From WHSW01 sp963759295 (lineage in GTDB: Bacteria > Actinomycetota > Thermoleophilia > Solirubrobacterales > 70-9): a stretch of 64,000 nt of DNA. Positions within the stretch are counted from its first letter, which is position 1, and each line of letters begins with the position of its first letter. This document shows, piece by piece, positions 1 through 8,033 of this stretch. The stretch spans positions 10,295 to 74,294 of the forward strand of contig CAVWYT010000012.1 of NCBI GenBank assembly GCA_963759295.1. The letters run 5' to 3'. Made by a program: the position numbers and the translations under genes. The notes beneath the pieces were generated by a model. It searched no databases. It was not told the origin of the DNA and saw nothing but the letters and a program-made list of their open reading frames with translations.

Positions 1-63
1 GAAGGCGCATTCTGGCCCACCGCTGGCTTGCCGGCTCGCTCCTGAATCGGACGACGACCAAGA

Positions 64-972
64 GTGCAGGGGCACACTTCTGCTTCTTGGCAGGCCGAAC
101 GGCTCGCGGCGGGCGCCGGCCCGGTAGCCGTCCGGCAGGCGCTCGATCTGCTGAGCACGCTGCTGCAGCGGGCAGTCGAGGGCGAGCGGATCCCGCCGAA
201 CCCCGTGCGGCTGGTGCGTCGCGCACCGCGGCCGCGACGGGAGGAGGTGCGGCCGCTGGCACCGCGCACCGTCGAGGCGATGCGCGCCGCGGCGTCGCCT
301 CGCGACGCCACCCTCCTGTCCGTACTCGCGTACGCCGGGCTCCGGCCGAGCGAGGCGCTCGCGCTCCACTGGAGCGACGTGCGGGCGCAGACGATCCTCG
401 TGCAGCGCGCGCTCTCGCTCGGCGAGGACGCCGACACGAAGACGCACCAGCACCGCACCGTCCGGCTGCTCGCGCCGCTGCGCGATGACCTCGCGCGCTG
501 GCGCCTATCGGCGCCGGGGAACAGGCTCGTGTTCCCCGGCCACGACGGTGAGCCGTGGTCGCTGCCGGCCTACCAGTCGTGGCGCCGGCGGGCCTTCAGG
601 CGCGCCGTGCAGGCCGCCGGCATCGAGCACACGACGCCGTACGCGCTCAGGCACTCGTTCGCCTAGCTGCTGCTCCACGAGGGCCGCAGCGTGATCTACG
701 TCGCGCGCCAGCTCGGCCACGACGCCCGCCTGACCCTGAGCCGCTACGGCCACGTCATCGACGAGCTCGACGAGCAGCCGCGAATCGACGCGGAGACGGC
801 GATCCAGGAGGCTCGTGTTCCCTCTCAGTTCCCCGAGGCTCCGGGGAACGCCCTGCAGCCCGGACAGCAAAACGCCCGAAACCCGCGTAGAGGCCGCGAA
901 TTCCGGGCGATGGAGCTAGGGGGACTCGAACCCCCGACCTCCTGGGTGCGATCCAGGCGCTCTCCCAACTGA
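64..972 (+). pseudogene. Tyrosine recombinase (phage-type integrase), broken by an amber stop
   Basis: This was a site-specific tyrosine recombinase. The frame from a GTG at 64 shows a partial core-binding domain and then the catalytic domain with the first Arg in 'YAGLRPSEAL' and the 'ALRHSFA' box. It meets TAG at 664-666, where TCG (Ser) would be expected. The same frame continues with the 'ARQLGH' box and the nucleophile region 'LSRYGHV', so one base change splits the gene. The usual box II His is Tyr here. An in-frame TGA at 43-45 and the short N-terminus suggest 5' loss as well. The last ~35 codons run through a terminator and a tRNA, so the true end is before about 870. It lies next to the 3' end of tRNA-Ala, as expected for the remnant of an element integrated at that tRNA. 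Confidence 0.8.
869..909 (-). terminator. Intrinsic terminator of tRNA-Ala(CGC)
   Basis: On the minus strand a 9-bp stem (CGCCCGGAA with TTTCGGGCG, one G-U pair) encloses a 19-nt loop and is followed by TTTT. It begins two bases after the tRNA discriminator base, so it should end the tRNA transcript. Confidence 0.8.
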
Positions 973-983
973 GCTATAGCCCC
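911..983 (-). tRNA. tRNA-Ala, anticodon CGC
   Basis: The minus strand folds as a 73-nt cloverleaf. The acceptor stem is GGGGCTA/TAGCTCC with discriminator A and contains the G3:U70 pair that identifies alanine tRNAs. The D-arm has AGCTCAGTTGG, the anticodon stem CCTGG/CCAGG encloses loop ATCGCAC (anticodon CGC, codon GCG), and the T-loop is TTCGAAT. CCA is not encoded. An intrinsic terminator follows directly. Confidence 0.95.
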
Positions 984-1096
984 GCAAGGGCGGCGGCAGG
1001 AATTCACCCGCGCGCCGTGAAACGCCGATTGTAGCCGGGGAGCCTGGCCTGGCGAACCCGCTCTGCGGCTAGATTGCCTGTCGCACCGCCGCTCGC

Positions 1097-2987
1097 ATGC
1101 GCCTTCGCAACCTCTTCACGCCGTCCTTCCGCAATCGGCTGCGGCTGTTCTTCGTGGTCATCGTGGTGATCCCGATGATCGCCGTGGCGGCTGGTGCTGT
1201 TCCAGATCGTCACGCGCTCGGAGGAGAGCCAGACCGACGCCCAGCTGTCCGAGGCGCAGCGGGTCGCGACGAACCTCTACCGCGAGTCCGCCGGCCGCGC
1301 CAACGCCGCCGGGCGCGAGATCGTGGCCGACGAGCGGCTGCGCGAGGCGATCGCCGACGAGGACCCGGAGCGGATCGAGGCGCGGCTGGACGACGCCGCG
1401 CGCAAGGCCAGGGCGCGCCGCGTGCTGCTGCAGCTCGACGGGCCCGGGCAGTTCGAGTACGGCGACGAGCCGGGCGTCGCGCCCGCGCGCAACGCGATCG
1501 TCGACCAGGACGGCGAGCCGCTCGGGCGGATCGTGACCGCCGTCGACACCGCGAGCGACGCTTCGCGAGCCGAGCTGCGAGGACATCGCCGAGGTCGGCG
1601 TCGTGGTCAAGCAGGGCGACCAGGTGCTGGGCGCCTCGCGGCCCGAGCTGGCCCGCGCCGAGCTGCCCGAGAGCGGCGACGCCGAGCTCGCCGGCGACGA
1701 CATCCGCGTCAGCACGCTGCGCGTCGACGGCTTCGACGGCCGCGAGCTGTCGATGCTCGTGACCATGCCGGAGTCCTCGAGCGCCGGCTCGAGCACGTCG
1801 TGGGTCGTGATCGGCGCGCTCGCCGGCTTCCTGCTGCTCGCGATCGCGTTCGCGATCACCGTCTCGCGCACGCTCCAGGCCGAGGTCCAGAGCCTGCTCG
1901 CGGCCGCCCGCGCGATCGGCCGCGGCGACTTCTCCAAGCGCGTCCCGACCGAGGGCAACGACGAGTTCGCCGCGCTCGGCAAGGAGTTCAACTCGATGGC
2001 CGAGGAGCTCGAGCAGCGGCTCGAGGAGCTCCAGCGCGAGCGCGCGCGCCTGGCCGAGGCGATCCGCCGCGTCGGCGAGTCGTTCACCAAGAGCCTCGAC
2101 CGCGTCGGCCTGCTCGAGATCGTCGTCCAGACCGCGGTCGACGGCGTCGAGGCCGCATGCGGGCCGCGCGACGATCCGCCACGTCGGCGAGGACCGCCTC
2201 GCAGGAGGTCGCCGCCACCGGCGACCCGGACGCCTACGAGCGCGTCCTGCACGCCGCCGAGGCGGCCGCGCTCGACGCCGGCCAGATCGCGGAGATCGAG
2301 CTCGGCGGCGCCAGCGCGCTCGCGGCCCCGCTGGGCGGCGACGGCGGCGTGGGCATCGTCTCCGTCGCCCGCGGCGACCGCCGCTTCACCGCCGGCGAGC
2401 ACGAGCTGTTCTCCTACCTCACCAACCAGGCCTCGGTCTCGGTCGAGAACGTCGACCTGCACGAGACGGTGCAGCGCCAGGCGGTGACGGACGAGCTGAC
2501 CGGCCTCTTCAACCACCGCCGCTTCCAGGAGGTGATGACCCAGGAGGTCGAGCGCGCGCGCCGCTACCGCCAGGAGATGGGCCTGATCATGCTCGACATC
2601 GACAACTTCAAGCGCGTCAACGACACCTACGGCCACCTCCAGGGCGACATGGTCCTGCGCGAGGTCGCGCGCGTCCTGCGCCAGTCCTCGCGCGAGATCG
2701 ACGAGCCCGCCCGCTACGGCGGCGAGGAGATGGCGGTCGCGCTGCCGCAGACCGACCTCGAGGGCGCCTACCGGTTCGCCGAGCGCGTGCGGCGGCGGAT
2801 CGAGGCGCTCGACCTGCCGCTGCTCGACGGCGACGGGACGCTGAAGGTCACCGCCTCCTTCGGCGCGGCGTCGCTCGCAAAGAGCGCCAACGCGACCGAC
2901 GGCAAGGACGCGCTCGTCGCGGCCGCGGACGCTGCGCTGTACCGTGCGAAGCGGTCCGGGAAGAACCGCACGGTGCGGGCCGAGTAA
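1097..2987 (+). pseudogene. Membrane HAMP-GAF-GGDEF diguanylate cyclase, with about four frameshifts
   Basis: The product would make cyclic di-GMP. It starts at the ATG at 1097 with an N-terminal membrane segment ('FFVVIVVIPMIAVA'). An extracytoplasmic sensor region follows, then a second membrane segment at about 1800-1870, a HAMP domain to about 2020, a GAF domain at about 2090-2450 and a GGDEF domain at about 2480-2987 with 'RYGGEEM' as the active-site loop. The frame changes near 1188, 1565, 2165 and 2205, and homologous-looking protein continues after each change. These are indels in one gene, not separate ORFs. The total of 1891 nt is not a multiple of three. Either the gene is dead or, more likely given the cluster of similar errors in 1-7.4 kb, the sequence is faulty here. 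Confidence 0.8.
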
Positions 2988-3003
2988 CCTTCGGGGCCGG
3001 GGC

Positions 3004-3538
3004 ATGGGACTGCTCGACGACGCAATCCGCGAGCATCTGGAGCTCAAGCGGCGCCACGGCGCCGATCCGGACGAGGTCACGCGCCAGGAGCGCGAGGCGC
3101 TCGGCGCGCCCGTGCGCGGCGAGTTCGCGAAGCCCGGCGCGAGCCGACGGCCGACGCGCCGGCCGAGGCCGGCGAGGAGCTCGAGGACGCCCCGGTCGAC
3201 GAGGTCGCCGAGGTCCCGGAGATCGCCGAGCCGCCGGAGATGCCCGGCGAGCCGGAGCGCGAGCCCGAGCCGGTGGAGCCGCCGCCGGCCGCGCGCGAGC
3301 CCGAGCCTGAGCCGGAGCCCCAGCCCGGCACCGAGGAGGACCCGTGGCTGGTCGAGGAGCTCGCGGATCCCGAGCCGCCGCGGCGGCCCGAGCCCGGCGC
3401 CGCGCGCCGCCGCCCGAGCCCGCCGAGGAGGGCGAGGACGTGCTCGAGGAGACGCCCGAGTTCCTGCAGGAGACGCCCGAGCACGAGCGCCTCTGGTTCG
3501 AGCAGAAGCCGCCGCGCGACTTCGACTGGGACAAGTAG
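3004..3538 (+). pseudogene. Conserved acidic hypothetical protein, two frameshifts
   Basis: The reading starts at ATG 3004 with 'MGLLDDAIREHLELKRR' and ends with 'LWFEQKPPRDFDWDK' before TAG at 3536. The middle is a Glu/Pro-rich linker in another frame. Frame changes lie near 3145 and 3405. I recognise the head and tail as a small conserved protein of Thermoleophilia, with no known function. It follows the GGDEF gene by 16 nt and is probably co-transcribed. The 535-nt length is not a multiple of three, again pointing to indels. About 178 residues were intended. Confidence 0.7.
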
Positions 3539-3773
3539 CCCGCCTGGACTTCTGACGGATGTTCGTCCAGGCGCGCTTGAGCGGCGCGCCGCGGCCGCCG
3601 ATTCCTCCACTCAGCCCCCGTTCACTCCCGGGCGGGGCTTGCCGGGCACAGGCGGGGACGGATTCTCCTGCCCCGGAACCTCCCCCCGTTCCCCCGGTAC
3701 GGCTCGCTCGACGCGGGTCGCGCGGTTGCCGCCGCGCGACCCGTGAGCCGACCACGCGCTAAGCATTAGGCAC

Positions 3774-4679
3774 ATGGAGCAGCGCCGGCTCTTCCGCCTG
3801 CTGTGGCTGTCGATCGCCGCGGCGGTGGCCACGATCTCGCTCAAGCTGACCGCCTGGGCGCTGACCGGCTCGGTCGGCCTGCTCTCCGACGCGGCGGAGT
3901 CCGTGGTCAACCTCGTGGCCGCGCTGGTCGCGATGGCGGCGCTGCGCTGGGCGGTCAAGCCGGCCGACGAGGACCACGCCTACGGGCACGCCAAGGCCGA
4001 GTACTTCTCCGCGGGCGTCGAGGGCGCGCTGATCCTCGTCGCGGCGGCGGCCATCGCCGTCACGGCGGTCGAGCGGCTGCTCGACCCGCAGCCGCTCGAG
4101 TCGGTCGGCATCGGCCTGCTCGTCACCGCCGCGGCCACGGCGATCAACCTGGCCGTCGGCCTCGCGCTGCTGCGGTCCGGCCGCCGCGCGCGCTCGATCG
4201 TCCTGGAGGCCGACGGCAAGCACCTGATCACCGACGTCTGGACCTCGATCGGCGTGATCATCGGCGTCGCGGGCGTCGCGATCACGGGCTGGGAGCGCCT
4301 GGACCCGATCGTCGCGCTCGCGGTCGCGGCGAACATCCTCGTCGCCGGCGGCGGGCTCCTGCGCCGCTCCGCGGGCGGCCTGATGGACCGCGCGCTCGAG
4401 GAGCCCGATCTGGAGGCGATCCGCGACGTGCTCGCGGAGTTCGAGCGCGACGGCGTCCGCTTCCACGCCCTGCGCACCCGGCAGGCGGGCTCGCGCCGCT
4501 TCATCTCGGTCCACGTCCTCGTCCCGGGCGCCTGGACCGTCCAGCGCGGCCACGACCTCGTCGAGCACGTCGAGGGCTCGCTCTGCTCCCGCCTGCCCGG
4601 CGCGAGCGTCTTCACGCACCTCGAGCCGGCCGAGGACCCGCGCTCGTTCGCCGACACGACCCTGGACCGCCCGCGCTGA
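3774..4679 (+). CDS. Cation diffusion facilitator (CDF) family metal efflux transporter
   Basis: The 301-residue protein has six predicted membrane segments. The first two carry the family pattern: 'SVGLLSDAAESVVN' has the metal-site Asp, 'HAYGHAKAEYFSA' follows, and a later helix carries 'HLITDVWTS' with the second His/Asp site. The C-terminal ~85 residues form the cytoplasmic ferredoxin-like CDF domain. It would export Zn2+, Fe2+ or Mn2+ in exchange for protons; the metal cannot be assigned from sequence. It is intact although it lies in the frameshift-rich part of the window. The next gene starts 42 nt downstream on the same strand. Confidence 0.9.
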   Translation: MEQRRLFRLLWLSIAAAVATISLKLTAWALTGSVGLLSDAAESVVNLVAALVAMAALRWAVKPADEDHAYGHAKAEYFSAGVEGALILVAAAAIAVTAVERLLDPQPLESVGIGLLVTAAATAINLAVGLALLRSGRRARSIVLEADGKHLITDVWTSIGVIIGVAGVAITGWERLDPIVALAVAANILVAGGGLLRRSAGGLMDRALEEPDLEAIRDVLAEFERDGVRFHALRTRQAGSRRFISVHVLVPGAWTVQRGHDLVEHVEGSLCSRLPGASVFTHLEPAEDPRSFADTTLDRPR

Positions 4680-4721
4680 ACGGCGACGCAGCGCCCGCGC
4701 GCGGTGTGAAAGCCTGCCGCG

Positions 4722-5474
4722 ATGCGATTGAAGGTCCCACAGGCGCTGCGCCGGGCCGTCGTCCCGCGCGTCGACGAGTTCGTCCTCCGCCGCCACCGTG
4801 CGCTGGCCGACGCGGACCTCTCACGCGCCCGGCCGTCGGCCGCGGTCCGCCGTGCGGTCATCGAGCAGTTCCACCGGCTCTACTACCACTCGAGCAAGCA
4901 GACCTGGAAGAACACGGAGTTCCTCGGCGCGAGGGTCTGGAAGAACCCGATGGACCTCTGGCTCTACCAGGAGATGATCCACGAGTACCGCCCGGACGCG
5001 ATCATCGAGGCGGGCACGAAGTTCGGCGGCAGCGCGTACTACTTCGCGCGGCTCTTCGACCTGGTCGGCCACGGGAAGGTCATCACGATCGACATCGAGG
5101 AGCAGCCGAACCGCCCGGAGCACCCGCGGATCACCTACCTCACGGGCTCCTCGACGGACCCGGCGATCGCGGACTCCGTCGACGAGCTCGTCGGCGGCGG
5201 CAAGCCGCTGATCGTGCTCGACTCCTCGCACAATCGCGACCACGTGCTCGACGAGCTGCGGCTCTGGAGCCCGCGGGTTCCGGTGGGATGGCACATCGTC
5301 GTCGAGGACACCCACGCCGGCGGGCACCCGGTGACGACGAACCACCGCCGCGGCGGCCCGTGGTCGGCCGTCGAGCGGTTCCTCGCCGAGGACGACAGGT
5401 TCGTCGTCGACGAGTCCATGCACAAGTTCTTCTTCACCTTCAACCCGCGCGGCTACCTCAAGCGGGTGCGGTGA
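4722..5474 (+). CDS. CmcI / rhamnosyl O-methyltransferase family protein (cephalosporin hydroxylase fold)
   Basis: The 250-residue protein matches the family of CmcI and related SAM-dependent O-methyltransferases acting on sugars and small metabolites. The SAM site is 'IIEAGTKFGGSAYYFA', followed by 'VITIDIEEQP', the Asp-rich 'LIVLDSSHNRDHV' and 'IVVEDTHAGGHP'. The C-terminus 'DESMHKFFFTFNPRGYLKRV' is typical of the family. The substrate is not deducible. It lies 42 nt after the CDF gene and ends just before a tRNA on the other strand. Confidence 0.8.
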   Translation: MRLKVPQALRRAVVPRVDEFVLRRHRALADADLSRARPSAAVRRAVIEQFHRLYYHSSKQTWKNTEFLGARVWKNPMDLWLYQEMIHEYRPDAIIEAGTKFGGSAYYFARLFDLVGHGKVITIDIEEQPNRPEHPRITYLTGSSTDPAIADSVDELVGGGKPLIVLDSSHNRDHVLDELRLWSPRVPVGWHIVVEDTHAGGHPVTTNHRRGGPWSAVERFLAEDDRFVVDESMHKFFFTFNPRGYLKRVR

Positions 5475-5491
5475 TCGGACGGCGCGGACGA

Positions 5492-5563
5492 TGGAGGCGG
5501 GGGGAATCGAACCCCCACTTCAGGTATGCAAAACCTGCGTGCTCCCATTACCACTACGCCCCC
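5492..5563 (-). tRNA. tRNA-Ala, anticodon TGC
   Basis: The minus strand folds as a 72-nt cloverleaf. The acceptor stem GGGGGCG/CGCCTCC with discriminator A again contains G3:U70. The anticodon stem CAGGT/ACCTG encloses TTTGCAT (anticodon TGC, codon GCA). The T-arm is GGGGG-TTCGATT-CCCCC. CCA is not encoded. Confidence 0.95.
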
Positions 5564-5575
5564 AGGGAACTCCCG

Positions 5576-6474
5576 TCAGGGTAGACGGCGCGCCACCGCC
5601 GCCGCCGTGGCGGCGTTGATGTCGACCGTGTCGCGGACGTCCTCGGCGTAGCCGCCGGCCAGGACGACGCAGACGGCGGCGCCCGCCGCGCGCAAGCGGT
5701 CGAGGACGAGCTCGTCGCGGGTGCGCAGGCCCTCCTTGGTGAGCGCGAGGCGGCCGAGGCGGTCGCCCTCCCAGGGGTCGGCGCCGGCGAGGTAGAAGGC
5801 GAGGTCCGGCCGCGCGCCCGGGATCGCGACGTCGAGCGCCTCGTCGAGCGCCGCGAGGTAGTCGGCGTCCCCGGTGCCGGTCGCCAGGTCGACGTCCAGG
5901 TCGGAGGGGATCCGCTGGAACGGGTAGTTGCGGGCGCCGTGCAGGGAGAGCGTGAAGGTCTCGGCGTCGCCGGCGAACAGCTGCGCGGTGCCGTCGCCCT
6001 GGTGGACGTCGCAGTCGACCACGAGCGCGCGCCGCGCCAGGCCTTCGGCGCGCAGCCGCGCGAGCGCGACGCCGACGTCGTTGAACAGGCAGTAGCCGCG
6101 GGCGAAGTCGCGGCCGGCGTGGTGGGTGCCGCCGCCGAGGTTCATCCCGAGCCCGTGCTCGACGGCGTGCCGCGCCGCCTCGACGCTGCCGGCGACCGCC
6201 CGCCGCCCCGCTCGACCAGCTCCGGCGACCACGGCAGCCCGAGCCCGCGCGACTCGCGCAGCGTCAGCTCGCCGTCGCGGATGCGCGCGACCAGCGCGCC
6301 GTCGTGCACCGCCTCGATCCACGCCCACGGGACGGCCGGCGGCTCGAGCACGTCCGCGGCCGCCACGGTCCCGTCCGCGACCACGCGCTCGCGCAGCAGC
6401 GCGTACTTGTCGATCGGGAACCGGTGGCGCTCCGGCAATGGGAAGCGCCACCGGTCGTGGGTCCAGAGCAGCAT
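5576..6474 (-). pseudogene. Histone deacetylase / acetoin utilisation (AcuC) family protein, one frameshift
   Basis: The family consists of Zn-dependent amide hydrolases acting on acetyl-lysine or acetylpolyamines. The start is ATG 6474 ('MLLWTHDRWRFPLP', then 'HRFPIDKYALLRE'). The C-terminal two thirds have the catalytic signatures 'GGGTHHAGRDFARGYCLFND', 'VVDCDVHQGDGTAQLF' and 'FYLAGADPWEGDRLG'. The two parts are in different frames, joined near 6205 in a GC run where one base seems missing; the 899-nt length fits a 1-nt deletion. All metal-binding and catalytic residues remain visible. Without the indel it would be a complete ~300-residue enzyme. Confidence 0.8.
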
Positions 6475-6506
6475 CGGCCCATGTCCGGCCGAGCCGCCGG
6501 CAGCGA

Positions 6507-7082
6507 TCACGCCGCCGCGGCGTCCCTCGCCTGCGCGAACAGCTCGTCGGCGACCCGGTCGGCCGCGTCGCCGGTCCCGCCGAGCAGCCGCTTGGCGAGC
6601 TGCGCGCGGCGGAAGAACAGCGGCGCGTCGTGCTCCCAGGTCGCGCCGATCCCGCCGTGCACGGAGATCTGCGCGCGGGCGGCGTGGTCGTAGGCCTCGC
6701 TCGCGACGAGCCGGAACGCGGACGCCGCCACCGGCAGCTCCTCCGGCTTGTCGGCCGCCGCCCAGCCCGTGTAGTACATGAGCGAGCGGGCGTTCTCGAG
6801 CCGCCGCAGGATCTCGACCAGCTCGTGCTTGATCGCCTGGTAGGAGCCGATCGCGCGGCCGAACGTGAAACGCTCCTTGGCGTAGGCGACGCTCGTCTCG
6901 AGCGCCCGCTCGATCGCGCCGACCGCCTCGGCAGCCAGCAGCGCTTGCGCCACGTACCACGCGGTCGCGGCGGCCGACGGCGAGACGTCGAGCACCACGG
7001 CCGGGGCGTCGGAGAAGCGCACGTGGCCGAGCGAGCGGGTCGAGTCGTAGCCCTCGACCGCCTCGACCGAGGCGTCGGACGC
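6507..7082 (-). pseudogene. Acyl-CoA dehydrogenase, C-terminal fragment
   Basis: Acyl-CoA dehydrogenases oxidise acyl-CoA thioesters using FAD. Only the C-terminal helical domain is here: 'LETSVAYAKERFTFGRAIGS' with the conserved Arg-Phe-Gly, then 'QAIKHELVEILRRLENAR' and 'ISVHGGIGATWEHDAPLFFR'. The frame runs upstream to 'ASDASVEAVEGYDSTRSLGH' and homology stops near 7082. There the sequence turns into a YceI gene reading the opposite way, so the N-terminal half is absent. Loss by rearrangement or an assembly join explains this. It lies 32 nt upstream of the deacetylase-like gene. Confidence 0.75.
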
Positions 7083-7381
7083 CTGCTCGCCAACATCGAG
7101 CAGACGATCGACGACGAGGTGCTGAAGCGCCAGCGGATCGAATTCCGCTCGATCCGGTGGAGCCGCTCGGCGACGGTGGCCGGCTCGCGGTCGAGGGGGA
7201 GCTGACGCTCGTCGGCCGAACCAACCCGATCGCGTTCGAGCTCGAGGTCGGCGAGGACGGGGCCCTGAGCGCCGGCGCCGTGGTCACCCAGACGGCCTGG
7301 GGCATGAAGCCCTACTCGGCGCTGCTCGGCGCCCTCAAGGTCCAGGACGACGTCGAGGTCGGCCTCGACGGGCACCTCTAG
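7083..7381 (+). pseudogene. YceI family protein, C-terminal fragment with a frameshift
   Basis: YceI-like proteins are lipocalin-like lipid or isoprenoid binders. The visible part begins 'RLLANIEQTIDDEVLKRQ' and 'IEFRSI'. It then shifts frame near 7155 into 'VEPLGDGGRLAVEGELTLVG' and ends '…QDDVEVGLDGHL'. 'GELTLVGRTNPIAFELEV' is the characteristic strand pair of the family. The N-terminal half is missing at the junction with the acyl-CoA dehydrogenase fragment. Confidence 0.65.
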
Positions 7382-7385
7382 CGGC

Positions 7386-7847
7386 TCAGTCCCGGTACAC
7401 GGCCTGCGCGTCCAGGCCGCCTTCGACGCCCGCCGGCAGCGGGCCGGTGCCGTGCGCGTAGAGCGCGATCTCCTCGATCGTCTTCACCCGCGCCGGGTCG
7501 CTGCCGTCGCCCGCGACCCAGGCGCCGTTGACCCACGAGAGAGTGTCCGGCTCGGCGTCCAGAGCGGCGCCCGCGAGCAGTCGCGCCTTCTCGCGGATCC
7601 GGCCGCTCGCGCTGGTGACCGCTGCGGTGGTCCCCTCGGAGGCGCTCGTGTTGTAGCCGTGCCCGACGCCGAAGCGGTCGGTGTCCGAGGGGACGACCTT
7701 GACATCGAGCGCCGGGACGCCGAGCGCTTGGGCGACGAGCTTCGCGTACTCGGCCTCCTTGCCGTCGGATTCGGTGGTCAGGCTCAGCACCATCTTGCCG
7801 GTCGGGTGAACGCGCAGAAACACCGCTCGATAGGCCTCGTTCCGCCA
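7386..7847 (-). pseudogene. Molybdenum hydroxylase (xanthine/CO dehydrogenase large subunit) fragment
   Basis: About 150 residues resemble the Moco-binding region of CoxL/XdhB proteins. 'LRVHPTGKMVLSLTTESDG', 'VPSDTDRFGVGHGYNTSASE' and 'GVEGGLDAQAVYRD' align by eye with matching stretches of the intact coxL at 11890-14280. Both the N-terminal two thirds and the C-terminal end are missing. Upstream it runs in frame to a TGA at 7848, which is the stop of the next small gene. It is a remnant of a paralogue, not part of the active cox enzyme. Confidence 0.65.
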
Positions 7848-8033
7848 TCACTGATCCTCCTCGTCTTCGTCGGCTTTTGGCTCGGAGGCAAGGCGCTGAC
7901 GCTCTTGGTGGGCGCTGAGCGCGTTGTGCTCCTCCAATTCGCAGAAGGCGGGCCGGGGTCCGCCGAGTGGATGTGGAGGCGCCGCCGGTCGGTCGCATCC
8001 CGGGTAGATGCAGATGGCCTCTTCAGCCGTCAT
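7848..8033 (-). CDS. Small Cys/His-containing protein at the 3' end of the cox operon, unknown function
   Basis: The 61-residue product carries 'CIYPGCDRP' and 'FCELEEHNALSAH', a spacing of Cys and His that could bind a metal, followed by an acidic tail. The pattern resembles short Cys-containing N-terminal modules seen in various actinobacterial proteins, but I cannot assign a function. Its ATG overlaps the end of coxE by 11 nt, so it is probably translated from the same mRNA. Confidence 0.5.
   Translation of the reverse strand: MTAEEAICIYPGCDRPAAPPHPLGGPRPAFCELEEHNALSAHQERQRLASEPKADEDEEDQ

Noticed and set aside
900..972. Protein tail GLEPPTSWVRSRRSPN
   Set aside because: It is the familiar false translation of a tRNA gene on the opposite strand; here the broken integrase frame runs into it.
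1158..3755. An 865-codon open frame on the minus strand
   Set aside because: It is antisense to the GGDEF and 3004-3538 genes and reads as Arg/Ala/Gly/Leu-rich low-complexity protein, a usual by-product of GC-rich codon bias.
3601..3773. Small ORFs before the CDF transporter
   Set aside because: Short frames with random composition and no ribosome-binding site; treated as intergenic.
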